DNA from: Coptis chinensis
Lineage: Eukaryota > Streptophyta > Magnoliopsida > Ranunculales > Ranunculaceae
Direction of reading: 5' to 3'
DNA length: 64,000 nt
Assembly (NCBI GenBank): GCA_015680905.1
Contig: CM027378.1
Span: 59,297,501 to 59,361,500 of the forward strand
Made by a program: the position numbers and the translations under genes
The notes under the pieces: generated by a model
Told to the model about the DNA's origin: nothing
What the model saw: the letters and a program-made list of their open reading frames with translations, nothing else
Database searches by the model: none
In this document: positions 10,590 through 21,249 of the stretch, in pieces
Position numbering within the stretch: the first letter of the stretch is position 1
Layout: the number at the start of each line of letters is the position of its first letter

Positions 10590-11700
10590 TATTCCTTCGG
10601 ACTTAAAATACGTACATCTAGATCCAGATGGTAGTCACCCAATTATCATATCATCACAATTGACTGCCGATCAGGAATCACGTTTAATTAAGGTCATCCA
10701 AGAACACCGTTTTGCTATTGGATGGTCTCTTGATGACATTAAAGGCATTGACCCTAAAGTGTGCACACATCGCATACATCTTGAAGAAAATGCCAAGACG
10801 TCACATGAGCCACAACGTTGTCTTAATCCCACCATGAAGGATGTGGTACGGGAAGAAATTTTAAGGTTACTCAATGCCGGTATTATTTACCCTATCTCGA
10901 ATAGTGTTTGGGTGAGTCCAGTACAGGTTGTTCTCAAGAAGTCTGGCATTACAGTTGTGCGAAATGATAAAGATGAATGCATCTCCGCTCGTATTCTAGT
11001 GAGGTGGCGAATATGCAATAACGATCGCAAACTTAATGCGGTCACTCGTAAAGATCATTTCCCACTTCCCTTCATTGACCAGATGCTTTAATGGTTAGCG
11101 GGTCATGCATATTACTATTTTCTTGATAGTTATTCAGGATATTTTCAAATAATCATAGATCCTGCTGATCAAGAAAAAACAACGTTCACCAGTCCTTTTG
11201 GTATTGAATATAAACGAATGCCTTTTGGCCTTTGCAATGCACGTGGTACACTCCAATGCTGTATGCTTCACATTTTCAGTGATATGGTTGAATGCTTTAT
11301 GGAAATGTTCATGGACGATTTCTCAATATATGGTAATTCTTTCGATAGCTGTCTATCAAATCTTGAAAAGGTTTTAGTACGTTATGAAGAGAAAAATCTC
11401 ATTCTTAATTGGGGAAAATGCCATTTTATGGTTACAAAAGGAATAGTTCTAGGTTATATTGTTTCAAAGGATGGAATCGAAGTCGATAAAGCTAAGATTG
11501 AAAAAATTACTTCACTTCTTATACCAAAATCAGTTCATGACGTACGTACGTTTTTAGGACATGCAGGGTTCTACAGGAGATTTATTCAAGATTTCTCAAA
11601 GGTTGCTCGACCTTTAACAAATCTCCTGCTTAAAGATGCTGTCTTTGACTTCACTTTCAATTGCAAACAAGCTTTTGAGACCCTAAATTCCGCCCTGACT
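10590..11700 (+). pseudogene. Element A reverse transcriptase region
   Basis: Conserved Ty3/gypsy RT blocks occur in order: the N-terminal linker SDLKYVHLDPDGSHPIIIS, then LLNAGIIYPISNSVWVSPVQ (motif A side), the RKDHFPLPFIDQ block, MPFGLCNA, and the catalytic FMDDFSIYG at about 11308-11325, where FMDD replaces the usual YxDD as in other Athila copies. It would synthesise cDNA from a tRNA-Asp primer. Broken by a few interruptions. Confidence 0.85.
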
Positions 11701-12015
11701 ACGGCTCCTATAATTCAACCACCTGATTGGTCTAAACCTTTTAAATTAATATGTGACGCGAGTGATTATGCTATTGGAGTTGTCCTAGGGCAACGCCGAG
11801 AGAATAAACCAATTGTCATTTACTATGCTAGTAAAACTCTTAATGAAGCTCAACGTAACTATACCACCACTAAGAAAGAATTTCTCGCAGTTGTCTATGC
11901 CCTGGATAAGTTTCGTCCTTACCTAGTTGGTTCTTCCATAATAGTGTACACTGACCATGCGGCGCTTCATTATCTCTTAGCAAAGAAAGATGCCAAACAG
12001 AGGTTGATCCACTAG
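11700..12015 (+). pseudogene. Element A RNase H region
   Basis: The Ty3/gypsy RNase H (RT_RNaseH) signature reads FKLICDASDYAIGVVLGQ, then YYASKTLNEAQRNYTTTKKE and YTDHAALHYLL, giving the expected D-E-D acidic residues. It removes RNA from the RNA:DNA hybrid. It directly follows RT and precedes integrase. Confidence 0.85.
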
Positions 12016-12024
12016 ATACTCCTT

Positions 12025-13473
12025 TTGCAAGAGTTTACTCTAGAAATTAGAGATAAAAAGGGTTGTGAGAATGTGGTTGCATACCATTTATCACGACTCG
12101 TCAATGATGTCGATAATGATGCAGAACCCATCTATGATTCATTCCCAGATGAACACTTGTATTCTATTTTTTCATCTCCGTGGTACGCTGATATAGTGAA
12201 CTACCTAGTTACCGAGGAAGTCCTTTCATCTTGGACTCGTACGGACCGGAAAAAGTTCTTATCCATAATAAAATTTTATTTCTGGGATGATCCCTACCTC
12301 TTCAAGTATTGTTCTGACCAATTGACACTCCGTTGCATTCCCGACTGGGAACACAATGACGTGTTATCCTTCTGCCATGAACAATCTTGTGGTGGTCATT
12401 TTAGTAGTAAGAAAACTGCGGCCAAAGTTCTACAATGTGGATTTTATTGGCCAACATTGTTTAAAGATGCACATGGGCATTGCAAAGCATGCAATCGCTG
12501 CCAGCAGCTAGGACGCATTACTCAACGTAATATGATGCCCTTAAATCCAATTTTAATTGTCGAAATTTTTAATGTGTGGGGCATCGACTTCATGGGTCCC
12601 TTTCCAAATTCTCAGGGTTTTCTCTACATACTGGTAGTTGTTGACTACATGTCAAAATGGATTGAGGCAATGTCATGCCGTGCTAATGATCACAAAACTG
12701 TCGTTTTGTTCGTAAAGGAATATATTTTCTCTTGATTTGGTGTTCCCAAAGCTATTATTAGTGATGGGGGAAAATATTTTTGTAATTAATTTTTTGAATC
12801 ATTAGTAAAGAAATATGGAGTCACTCACAAAGTGGCAACTCCGTATCATCCTCAGACCAGTGGACAAGTCAAAGTCTCAAATAGAGAAATTAAGTCTATT
12901 TTAGAGAAAACAATTAATCCATCTAGGAAAGACTCATCTCTTCGATTATCTAATGCCTTGTGGGCATATAGAACAACTTTTAAGACACCCATAGGCATGT
13001 CCCCTTACCGCCTCGTTTTTGAAAAACCTTGTCATCTGCCAGTTGAACTTGAGCATCGTGCTCTATGGGCCATCAAAAGCCTCAATTATAATCCCAATAC
13101 GGCAGGTGAGAAGCAAAAATTGTAGTTAAACAAGCTTGAGGAGATTCGGAGTGATGCCTATGATCTCTCGAAATCCTATAAAGCCAACATGAAAAGAGTG
13201 CATGACAAGCACATATTAAGAAAAGATTTCAAAATTGGTCAAAAAGTTTTGTTGTACAACTCGAGATTGCACATTTTTCCAAGAAAATTAAAAACTCGAT
13301 GGTCTGGTCTTTTCACTATCTCTGCTGTCACCCTTTATGGGGCTATATCTTTGAAATTTTTTAACGATGACATTGAATTTCAAGTAAATGGCCAACGCCT
13401 TAAACATTATTATGAGTTGCTCTCTCCCGATGTCGAAAAGACTCTTCTCAAAAATCCAGTCTACCAAGACTAA
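12025..13473 (+). pseudogene. Element A integrase region
   Basis: A zinc-binding HHCC domain (HEQSCGGHFSSKKTAAK to CKACNRCQQ) is followed by the catalytic core with [14 protein letters not shown] (first D), ISDGG (second D) and [16 protein letters not shown] (E). The C-terminal part has [20 protein letters not shown] and ends with [17 protein letters not shown]. There is no chromodomain, consistent with Athila rather than chromoviruses. Broken in a few places. Confidence 0.85.
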
Positions 13474-15017
13474 AAGATTCACTGGTGTACTTCCTTCTAG
13501 GTGTTGAAAACAGGGAAAGTACGCCATTATGGTAGCCAGGCTCTCTTCTATTTTCTTCTCTCAAATCTTCTAGAGTGTGTGGTTGCAAGCGCCGAAACTT
13601 TAGTCCACAAAAACTCTATTTCAGAACTGAGTATAAATGTCTTCTGATAATCGAGCAAACGTGCCTTCTGGTAAACAATGGGTACCAAAAATTTCCCATC
13701 CTTCCTTCTCTTCCCTTTTCTATTCTCTTCCTCGCGAACTCCAGCTCATCATTTGGTGTAAATCTCACCCATCTTGAATAGGTAATGGTCGTAGTACTTT
13801 TGCTCGAAAGCAACGTGCGCGAAGGATAGGGTGGTGTATGAATTGTCAAACACCTTTCTGTCCACGTCTTGAACTATTATCTGATATGAGCCGGTATAAG
13901 GTATATTTTTGTCTGACACTAGCTTAACAATATAAACTTCATCATCGCCCAGTTTCTCCCACAGGTTGGGATTCGTCTTGATGATCTGACGTTAAAAGAC
14001 TCACATTCGTCTTGAGGATCTGACATTAAAAGACTCACACTCATCTTGAGGATTTGACGTTAAAAGACTCACATTCATCCTGAGGATCTGACGTTAAAAG
14101 ACTCAACATGTATATACTCGTGTCTTTTATTTTCACCTTTGCACTAAGCATTGAGCACAAAGAGAGTCGTGATGTACAACATCAGATGGTCCCTCGTTCG
14201 CACGGGCAATGGATTTCACCAGACCAACCCCGATAGCTTTCTATTTGATGGCAGTTCGGGGCGGTTTGATGCTATACCATATGTACTAAGGGTAATATTA
14301 TTATTAGACCATTGCACATTGGTCAGGGATGGTACCGTCCTGAATCCTAGGCCCCCAAAACATAAAGGTTAAGCCACAGTTTGGCTGGATTGGGTTCTCC
14401 CTAGAGCTGACATGACAGTTGCCTGATTTTACTGTAATGGTTTTCTTCTTGAAGTCTGGTGTTGTTGACACGTTCATCTCCCCTTGTAATTTTGTACATA
14501 AAAAAAAAAAAGTGGTTGGTTCGCTGTTTTTACAAGACTCACCCCCCCCCAAATAAAAATAAAAATAAAAATAAAAATACAAAAGGTTGAATGTGCCTTT
14601 GCCATATTCCATTGGATGTCATTTTTAATGTTGATAATTTTGGCATCTCATTCGTTTAATTTGGAGTTGAAACGAATCGAGATTCCACGTTTGAAATTTT
14701 GAGACATTTCGAGACATAATGGGAATTTCCATAATTCATTTGGGCTTGGGCCAAAATTTCACACCCGACCTAAATCACGTGTCCATCCACAAAATCCATC
14801 ACGCGGGACGACCCACACGTCAGCCTCTCCCATTTCGTTCTCCTTAAATTTCGGATCTCATTCCCTAAGAAAAACCCAGTGCACGTGGTATCACAGATCT
14901 AAATTTGACTCGTGCACACGGGAAATTTCTAAACCAATTCCAAACCTATTCAAACAGAACCATCCCCTCACTTCGTGCAACCAATATAGACCCTCAAAAC
15001 CTCATCTCGATCACTCT
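13474..15017. other. Element A spacer between integrase and first env-position ORF
   Basis: No gene seen. Its start is similar to the B and C spacers (GTGTGTGGTTGCAAGC against GTGTGTGGCTGTAAGT). It contains the 34-bp tandem repeat and, at 14502-14580, short A, C and AAAAT runs. Open frames here are spurious. Confidence 0.5.
13971..14106. repeat. Four tandem copies of a 34-bp unit
   Basis: Units start at 13971, 14005, 14039 and 14073 around the core ATCTGACGTTAAAAGACTCA. B (about 46514-46540) and C (about 27098-27124) hold one copy of the core, AATCTGAC(G/T)TTAAAAGACCCA, at the same place between integrase and env-position ORF. Confidence 0.85.
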
Positions 15018-15943
15018 ATGGCTAGAAATCGTAGAATCACAGTCGAGAGAAATTTTACAAATCTCTATAATTTTGGCATGTTTCATCCCTTTTTAGATGA
15101 GGAAATTGCTAGTAGGGAGTGGGAATACCTTTTGCATCGAATTCCAGCTCATTACTCCGAAGATTTGGTGTTGAAGTTTTATAACAATGGAGGTTTTCGG
15201 GGGAATGAGTTTTGGATTACGGCGGATGGGATGGAACGTGAACTCACGTTGGAGTTGATATCGACTACTGCGAATATTCCAATTAACTCCAATAGTCGAC
15301 TATTCATTATATTCGACTAGGACTAGTTAGAAGGGAATCTAAGTCATCTTTCTTAGCTGCTAAAGCGTGGGTCCTGACCTAAACAAGCTCCAATCCCGCC
15401 GATGCTAGCTGGGTTTTGAAGCGAATGAAACACTAGTTTAGCACCGCTTATGGGTATTTTTTTTTTTTTTTTAGTAGTGATCTGAGAAGGTTACACTCAT
15501 AAATCTTGTAGCCATATCATGAATAGCCGCTTTGATGTTCAGGAAGTAACATGCATGGTGCTCTTTCTTTGAATCATGGTCCTATCTCAATTGTTGTTTT
15601 GAATCATGCTTTATGGTACTATTATAACATTTATGAGGAAACACATATTTAGCTAGCGCACTTTACATCTTCTAAACTTGTTATACATGAAAGATCAGGG
15701 GCATTTTTTGTTTAGTTTTAGAACTATAAATGTGCATAAATCAACATTTTTTCCTTATTTTTTGCTTATTTTTTGCTTTCATCATACTTGTATGAAGTTC
15801 ACAAGGTATTCAATTTCTTTTGTATGCTATATATGTTAGTGCCTTTATGTTCCGTTATGTTTGTGCTTGTCATGCAAATTTTTGCGGGGCATCATGCATA
15901 TACACAATACACACTGATTCACTCCTCTTGTTGTGTGTTTTAG

Positions 15944-16642
15944 GTAATGATCGAGGAGAGCCTAGGGGATCCCAAGCTTCGAGGAGTTCAACTCCTCCAA
16001 AGATCTTACCCATTGAAACGCCAGCAATATCTTTGGATGAACTGAAGAGGTTGACTTCTAACTTTGGGACAAAGACTTTAGTTGGAGAAGGGTCTTATGG
16101 TCGAGTTTTCTCTGCGACCCTAAGTACTAGTGAGTCTGCAGCTGTAAAGAAGCTAGATCCCGGTAACACACAAGAGCCAGATTCTGATTTTGCCGCTCAG
16201 GTGACTTGAGTAATAAAATGAAATATGTATAGCTCTTTGAAGGGCAGTATATGAGGTTTAAGCCTGATTCACTGTCTTTAAGCCTGATTCATTGTCTTGA
16301 CTTTAAAATTTGTTGGCTACAGTTATCAATAGTTTCTAGACTAAAGCATGAGCATTTTGTGGAATTGTTGGGCTACTGTTTGGAGGCAAACAATCGAATT
16401 TTGATATATTAGTATGCAACGAAGGGTTCTTTACATGACATTCTACATGGTATATCTAATGTGTTCCCTATAAGTTGGACTTATTAGCTCTACTGATCAT
16501 ATATGTGACAGCTTACTATTTTTGTTCTCATTTTCATCTCTTGGAACTTAAATTGCTAAGTCACTAATTTCTTTATGTAGGAAGGAAGGGAGTACAGGGG
16601 GCTACACCTGGCCCTGTTCTCAGCTGGAACCAAAAAGTCAAC
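15944..16642 (+). pseudogene. PTI1-like protein kinase fragment, three exons
   Basis: Exon a (15944-16200, after GTTTTAG, donor GTGACT) encodes LPIETPAISLDELKRLTSNF, the glycine loop GEGSYGRVF and the ATP-binding lysine in AAVKKLD. Exon b (16323-16449, after CTACAG) encodes LSIVSRLKHEHFVELLGYCL, EANNRILIY and GSLHDILHG, with a TAG where PTI1 proteins have the glutamate codon of YEYAT. Exon c (16581 to about 16640) encodes RKGVQGATPGPVLSWNQKVN and then departs from kinase sequence, marking a capture breakpoint. Exon phases fit (CATG joins GA). PTI1-like Ser/Thr kinases act in immune and oxidative-stress signalling. The catalytic loop and C-lobe are absent. Confidence 0.85.
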
Positions 16643-17259
16643 CTTTCACATCATTTCTCACATGTTAAGTCACTAATTCATGTTGAGTGTAACCTTCTCA
16701 CATCACTCGGTTTCTTACTTTTTTTTTGCTTGGTAATTTCTTACGTTCTTTCCTTTGCATATTAGGTAAAGGGTTATTTGTGTATACAGATAAGATATCC
16801 TACAGTGGTGTACGTTTGGGGCTTAACCAACATGATTCTCTGTCATAGTAGCGTTGCTCGTATCTCTTTCATTTAGTAGTTATATGATTATATTTTTAGT
16901 TTATTTATTAAACAAACTAACACATTCTTCTTTATATTGTTTTTTAGGTTATAAGTGAGATAGCATGGTAGCTCGATTAAGTTTGTTTGAGATGGATCGA
17001 TTGATTAGCAATTTGTTGGATGGGTTATGTAAATTGCATTATTGTTGGATTATGACTTGATTTTGAATAAAGTGTTTGAGTTATTTAATTTTTTTTCTTT
17101 GTGAATAAATCATGTAATATGAACAAGTTCTTAGAATGATTTATGTTGGTAATAAAAGTATGATTCTTGTTTTCGTAATGGACTTGAGTTGTCAAGGTGT
17201 ATGAATGCATTGGGTTTACAGGAATTTCAAATTTACAGGAATTTTCAGATTTACAGGAA
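16643..17259. other. Non-coding interior of CACTA-2
   Basis: AT-rich, with poly-T runs and no recognisable protein. It may be plant intron or untranslated sequence carried with the kinase piece. Confidence 0.4.
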
Positions 17260-17662
17260 AAAAAACGAAGAAGTTATGACGGCTTCCAAAGAACGTTACA
17301 TACCAATTCTTGACAGTTTTTAATGTTAATTTATTGACGCTTTTGTTTCTTATGGTGACGTTTAAATAAAAACAATTATAAAGAAGGTTTATTTCTTGAC
17401 TTTTTTTCTAGTAAAACTATGACGGTTAAGTAAAATATGTCACACAAAAGGATCCAATTATGACGTTTATAAATGAATTTTTGTCATATTAAGTTCGAGC
17501 GTTTATGTTAGTTTCTTCAGAACCGTTATCAAAATTATGACGCTTTTGGTTAACTTTTATGACGGGCTCTATAATGACGGTTGTTTTTTAAATGAAAAAA
17601 TGTCATTAAACCTGTTTCACGACGGCTAAAAGCCGTCATCACATGTCTTCTTTTTAGTAGTG
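17260..17662. repeat. CACTA-2 subterminal TGACG repeats and terminus
   Basis: The motif (A)TGACG(G/C/T) recurs about ten times in both orientations. The inner terminus contains the hairpin GACGGCTAAAAGCCGTC at about 17623-17639. These are the expected binding sites for a CACTA transposition protein. Confidence 0.7.
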
Positions 17663-18372
17663 GTCCGACTCTATTGTTTTCAGAGTATGCAAACACTATG
17701 GAATTGATGTTCGACACGCTACTCAAGGGAGAATACAACGATGGCTCGAGATGCGTGTACCAACATTCCCTCAGACGGAACCAATTGGCCGTCACCCAAT
17801 GGCTGGCCTACAACGTCATTGGTACTTCAAAGACATCCGACGTCAACAAGACGTTTTTGCATCTGCTGTGGATCCTCCAGGAGAAGAAGGATACATTCTG
17901 TATGGTCCATTTCCTGGGCCATGTTCTTACGACTGCTTCAAACAGGTCAGCTCCTCTTGCTGTACTTGTTACTCAGCTTATGATTAATTTAGGGTTCCAG
18001 TCCGCTACGCCATTAATTCAAACAAGGTCTTTCAAAAATTTTGCGATTTTCGAGACTTGTGTCATGGATCACTGGGAACCTATAGCGAGAGATGATGTTG
18101 AGCGTGATAATTTGCCTCTCCCTCCTCCTTCACCGCCCAACTGTTTTAATGAGGATACCATATGCCGAATCAGCACTCCCATAGAAGCCTTGAGACTAAT
18201 GAACATTGGTATGCGCAGCATGTTTCTTCGCCAGGAAGAGATGCGTACTTCCATGAATAAATTTCAGCAGGAGATGCGTAATCGTCATGGCCATTTTCAA
18301 CGCATGATGCTGGCTAATCAACAACAATTTCAAGATCGATTAATTCAGTTCTTAGGCAACAGACAGGACTAG

Positions 18373-18765
18373 TCAGCTGACTCAGGAGTTCGCAGTACTC
18401 GTCGTCGTCGAAACCCTGGTTCTTCATCTGCTAACCCTGAGGACTCATAGTAGCAGCTTGTTTCTCTTAGTCTAAAATGCCTCTGTCATTTATTTCCCTT
18501 ATGCAGTGCATTTTTCTAGTAATGTAAAACGGTATATCATATGATTTCTCATAATTTTGTATCTCCAGACGGATTAAATGAGAAATTATTTATGTTATTA
18601 GATTATTGTCTTCCTAATATAAATAATTAGTTTGTTCCTTTATGCATTGGGCCTACTCTTTAGGCCCAACGGACTGATTTAAATAGTGACCCATCACTTT
18701 GATTCACTAGGCCCAACAGTCAGAAATCAAACGGTCAGATATCAAAAAATGGTCAGATTTTCGAC
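18373..18765. other. Element A spacer after env-position ORF 1
   Basis: No gene. Contains AT-rich untranslated-type sequence, twice with AGGCCCAACG/AGGCCCAACAG (18662 and 18708), leading to a TATA box. Confidence 0.5.
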
Positions 18766-18772
18766 TATAAAA
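18766..18772 (+). promoter_or_regulatory. TATA box upstream of the small membrane ORF
   Basis: GACTATAAAATCC is followed by a pyrimidine-rich leader (TTCTCATC, CATTCCATTCTCTTACTCTC) typical of plant transcription starts. It lies 93 nt before the ATG at 18859. Predicted by eye. Confidence 0.5.
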
Positions 18773-18858
18773 TCCGCCACTTCTCATCTAACTTCACTCA
18801 TTCCATTCTCTTACTCTCCATAACTTAATCTTCATATATTTTCATCTTCTTCAATGTA

Positions 18859-18978
18859 ATGGATCCGATCAAGAAATTAAACAAGGAGCAACGTGATGGG
18901 GCATTCACAGTCGCACTGATAGCAGTATTTATCATTGTGATACTGTCAATCATGCATAACATCCTTAAGAATATCTAG
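18859..18978 (+). CDS. 39-residue one-pass membrane peptide within element A
   Basis: A short open frame starts at ATG 18859, the first ATG in frame after the TATA-box leader (an ATG at 18854 is in another frame and stops at once), and ends at TAG 18976-18978. The first 13 residues are charged and hydrophilic (MDPIKKLNKEQRD), then about 17 hydrophobic residues (FTVALIAVFIIVILSIM) form a likely membrane helix, then a short basic tail with Lys. No signal peptidase site is evident. It lies between env-position ORFs 1 and 2 of A; I do not see it in B or C. It might be a small accessory or fusion-like peptide, a remnant of a longer envelope-type membrane segment, or chance. Function unknown. Confidence 0.4.
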   Translation: MDPIKKLNKEQRDGAFTVALIAVFIIVILSIMHNILKNI

Positions 18979-19555
18979 ATTTATGTAACCTACATCTCTC
19001 TTTCCCTTTGTTGTTTTGTAAATTACTATGGTGTGTTAAATAATTCTCAAAACATTTGTACGGGTTACGTATTAAATGGAGAAGTCCCCTATTTAATATT
19101 TCTATGTATTAATCGTATTTTCACTTTATCATAAACATAAATAAAATTATTATCAAATCCATAACAAAGAAGGAAAATCAATAACTCATGAAAATAATTC
19201 AATCTAAACTCATTGTGTTCATGGAAAATAGCGCACGTTATACGGTACACCTAAACAATTGTCGCGCACACAGCTCGATATTTATATCCAGCTTCCTTTA
19301 TTGAGGTATGATCATCAATTCTGAAATTACGTGTAGGTCTAACTACCCTGTGAAACCTTCCTCCATACTTTCTATCATTTTAATACCTCATTAATTGTTG
19401 TTGGACATCTGACATGAAAAGACATACTATGGATACCCATAGTTGTTGTACATAATTATGTGTACCAACACCACATGGTTCACTTGTGTTTTCACATATT
19501 AATTCTGGATTTAACTGCACTTGGCATCCGGATACGTACAAGATCCTATATTGAC
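18979..19555. other. Element A spacer before env-position ORF 2
   Basis: AT-rich, with no gene I can support. Confidence 0.45.
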
Positions 19556-19562
19556 TATAAAT
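19556..19562 (+). promoter_or_regulatory. TATA box upstream of env-position ORF 2 of A
   Basis: TTGACTATAAATCTC, followed by a C/T-rich leader (TTCTCCACTATCCCTCC), lies 92 nt before 19648. The GACTATAAA core and the spacing match the box before the small membrane ORF. Confidence 0.45.
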
Positions 19563-20215
19563 CTCTTCATTCAGCCATTTTCATTTCACGGATTCTCCAC
19601 TATCCCTCCATCACTTACATTTTCAAATGGATTAACCAAGAAAGATAGTGCCCGAAAAAGACTACTTGAAACTTTTTGATGATGGCCGATTTTCTCCTTA
19701 TTTTGACACAGAAATTGTACGTCGAGGATGGTTGCCTCTTCTATATCATTCAACAGCTGATTATTCCGGAGAATTGGTTTTCATGTTCTACCAATTTAGC
19801 GGACCTGAAAATGGAAAATTCTATTTCAATGCCTATGGATAACGATTTGAATTAACTAGGGAAATTATCTCCGACATACTTCAAATTCCAATGAATACAA
19901 AGGAGTTCCACCTTCCAAAGTCAACATTTGATTCCGTCAAATCTTTACTATGTGCCACCGTATCTCGTGGCGAAGTCAGAAATAGACATCACATTGTTCT
20001 GCAACGCTCTTTGAAACAGAATTAACGAGTTGTGCTCCACTAGTTGAGACATAATGTGGTATGTACATCACACCAATCTGAAGTGACAAAACCTCAACTC
20101 CACCTACTCTGGATTATGCATAATCAAAGGGATGATTTTTGCATAATCCAACACCTTTGGAACGCGATCACCAGGAAAACTAAAAGGTTATCCAATAATT
20201 GCTCCAGAGATACCT

Positions 20216-21249
20216 TGATAAGAGCCCAAAATTGTAGTTTTAACCCTTTAACAATAATACTTTTAGACCAATTATGCGAGTAATAAATAAGAGTTAATGC
20301 TAATTACGTGCTTTTATGCATTTCAAGCATTGAAGTCAATTATGTGCAGAAATGTGCCACTTTGGCGATATAAAAGAGAAAGGGTTGGTTGCTAAGAAGT
20401 TTTGTAATTAAAGGACAAGATTCAAGGAGAAAAAGCCTTTGTAAAGCCCGGTCAGAAGCTAAAAAGTCAGAGTCAACGCGGGTAGAAACAGCATACAAAA
20501 GTCAGCAGAACTTCCGAAGACCGTATCTTTGGACTCAGACGTCAAAATTGGGCGTACCTTATGTCAAAACGACCGAATCGGAAAGAGTTTTCCAATGGTC
20601 CAAACCTTGACCTAATCAGAGGAGCAAAAGTGGACGAAAAACTTGTTGAAGTCAAAGCCAGCTGAAAAGGGCCCTGTGGACTGAAGAAATTGGGCTTTGG
20701 GCTCGATTTTCCGGCCCAAAACATGGACCCTCAGCCCATTCACGAAATTGTGGATCTGGTCTCCTCCATTTCGACACACAAGGCTTAGCTCTTAAGTATC
20801 AATTAGGAGGATAGAAAGTAGCCATTAGAGTAGCCAAAAAAGCTTAGTTCTAGATCTAGTTTTTCAATTAATTAATTAGTTGTTATTCTTGTTTTAGATC
20901 TAGTTTTTACTTTGCAATAGATTAGTTAGAACAAGTAAATGATTAATTTAGAATCACATTTAGTTTTATAATAAAGTATTCATCTTTAATTCCAATTTAG
21001 TTTATTGATTCAATTCTTATTTAGTTTTAGTATTGTTAATTTCGTAAATTAGTTGTCTTCAATTGTTAATTAGTTAATCATAATCTAGTTTAAATTATTT
21101 AGTTATCAATTTCATTTCTTAGTTGTTAATTTAGATTTGAATCTACTGATTAGTTAAATTAGTAAAGTTCCAATCTTTTTATGATGTCTAATTTTAATTC
21201 ATATGGAAATGATAGTTTGATAAATCAAGGTTAAACCTCCATTAGAGGG
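20216..21249 (+). repeat. Element D 5' LTR, left part
   Basis: Begins TGATAAGAGCCCAAAATTG and runs to CCTCCATTAGAGGG, where element C entered. The rest of the LTR is at 33370-33904. Confidence 0.75.

Larger units (their letters stand above)
5911..10590 (+). pseudogene. Element A protease region, split by a solo LTR
   Basis: The left part (5911-6599) has the conserved run FKNLTINLPFLDALKQLPKH and the protease core ALLDLGVSVNLLP, the Athila version of the retropepsin D-[ST]-G-A loop. It then stops at the solo LTR, and the region continues from 10033 with the flap-side sequence (around ILGRPF in sister copies) and a long acidic linker to RT. The protease would cleave Gag-Pol. Broken. Confidence 0.75.
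15298..17662 (+). mobile_element. CACTA-2: second CACTA-type element, carrying a PTI1 kinase fragment
   Basis: The right end at 17662 reads TCTTTTTAGTAGTG, complement CACTACTAAAAAGA, a CACTA terminus from a different family than CACTA-1. TGACG-rich subterminal repeats fill 17260-17662. A possible 3-bp duplication GTC flanks it (15295-15297 and 17663-17665), and A's ORF resumes on the right. The left terminus is not a clean CACTA end. A second TTTTTAGTAGTG at 15468-15479 in the same orientation suggests a nested or rearranged left side. No transposase is visible, so it is non-autonomous. Confidence 0.65.
15018..18372 (+). pseudogene. Element A env-position ORF 1, split by CACTA-2
   Basis: The left part (15018-15297) begins MARNRRITVERNFTNL and has HYSEDLVLKFYNNGGFRGNE, then LTLELISTTANIP. 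The right part (17666-18372) continues with GSRCVYQHSLRRNQLAVTQW, then LLWILQEKKDTFCMVHFLG and a Gln/Arg-rich helical tail. It is collinear with env-position ORF 1 of B (47233) and C (27847). The fold resembles the plant 'putative transposon protein' (Transposase_32-like) domain often found in Athila 3' regions; no true envelope features are evident. Function unknown. Confidence 0.7.
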
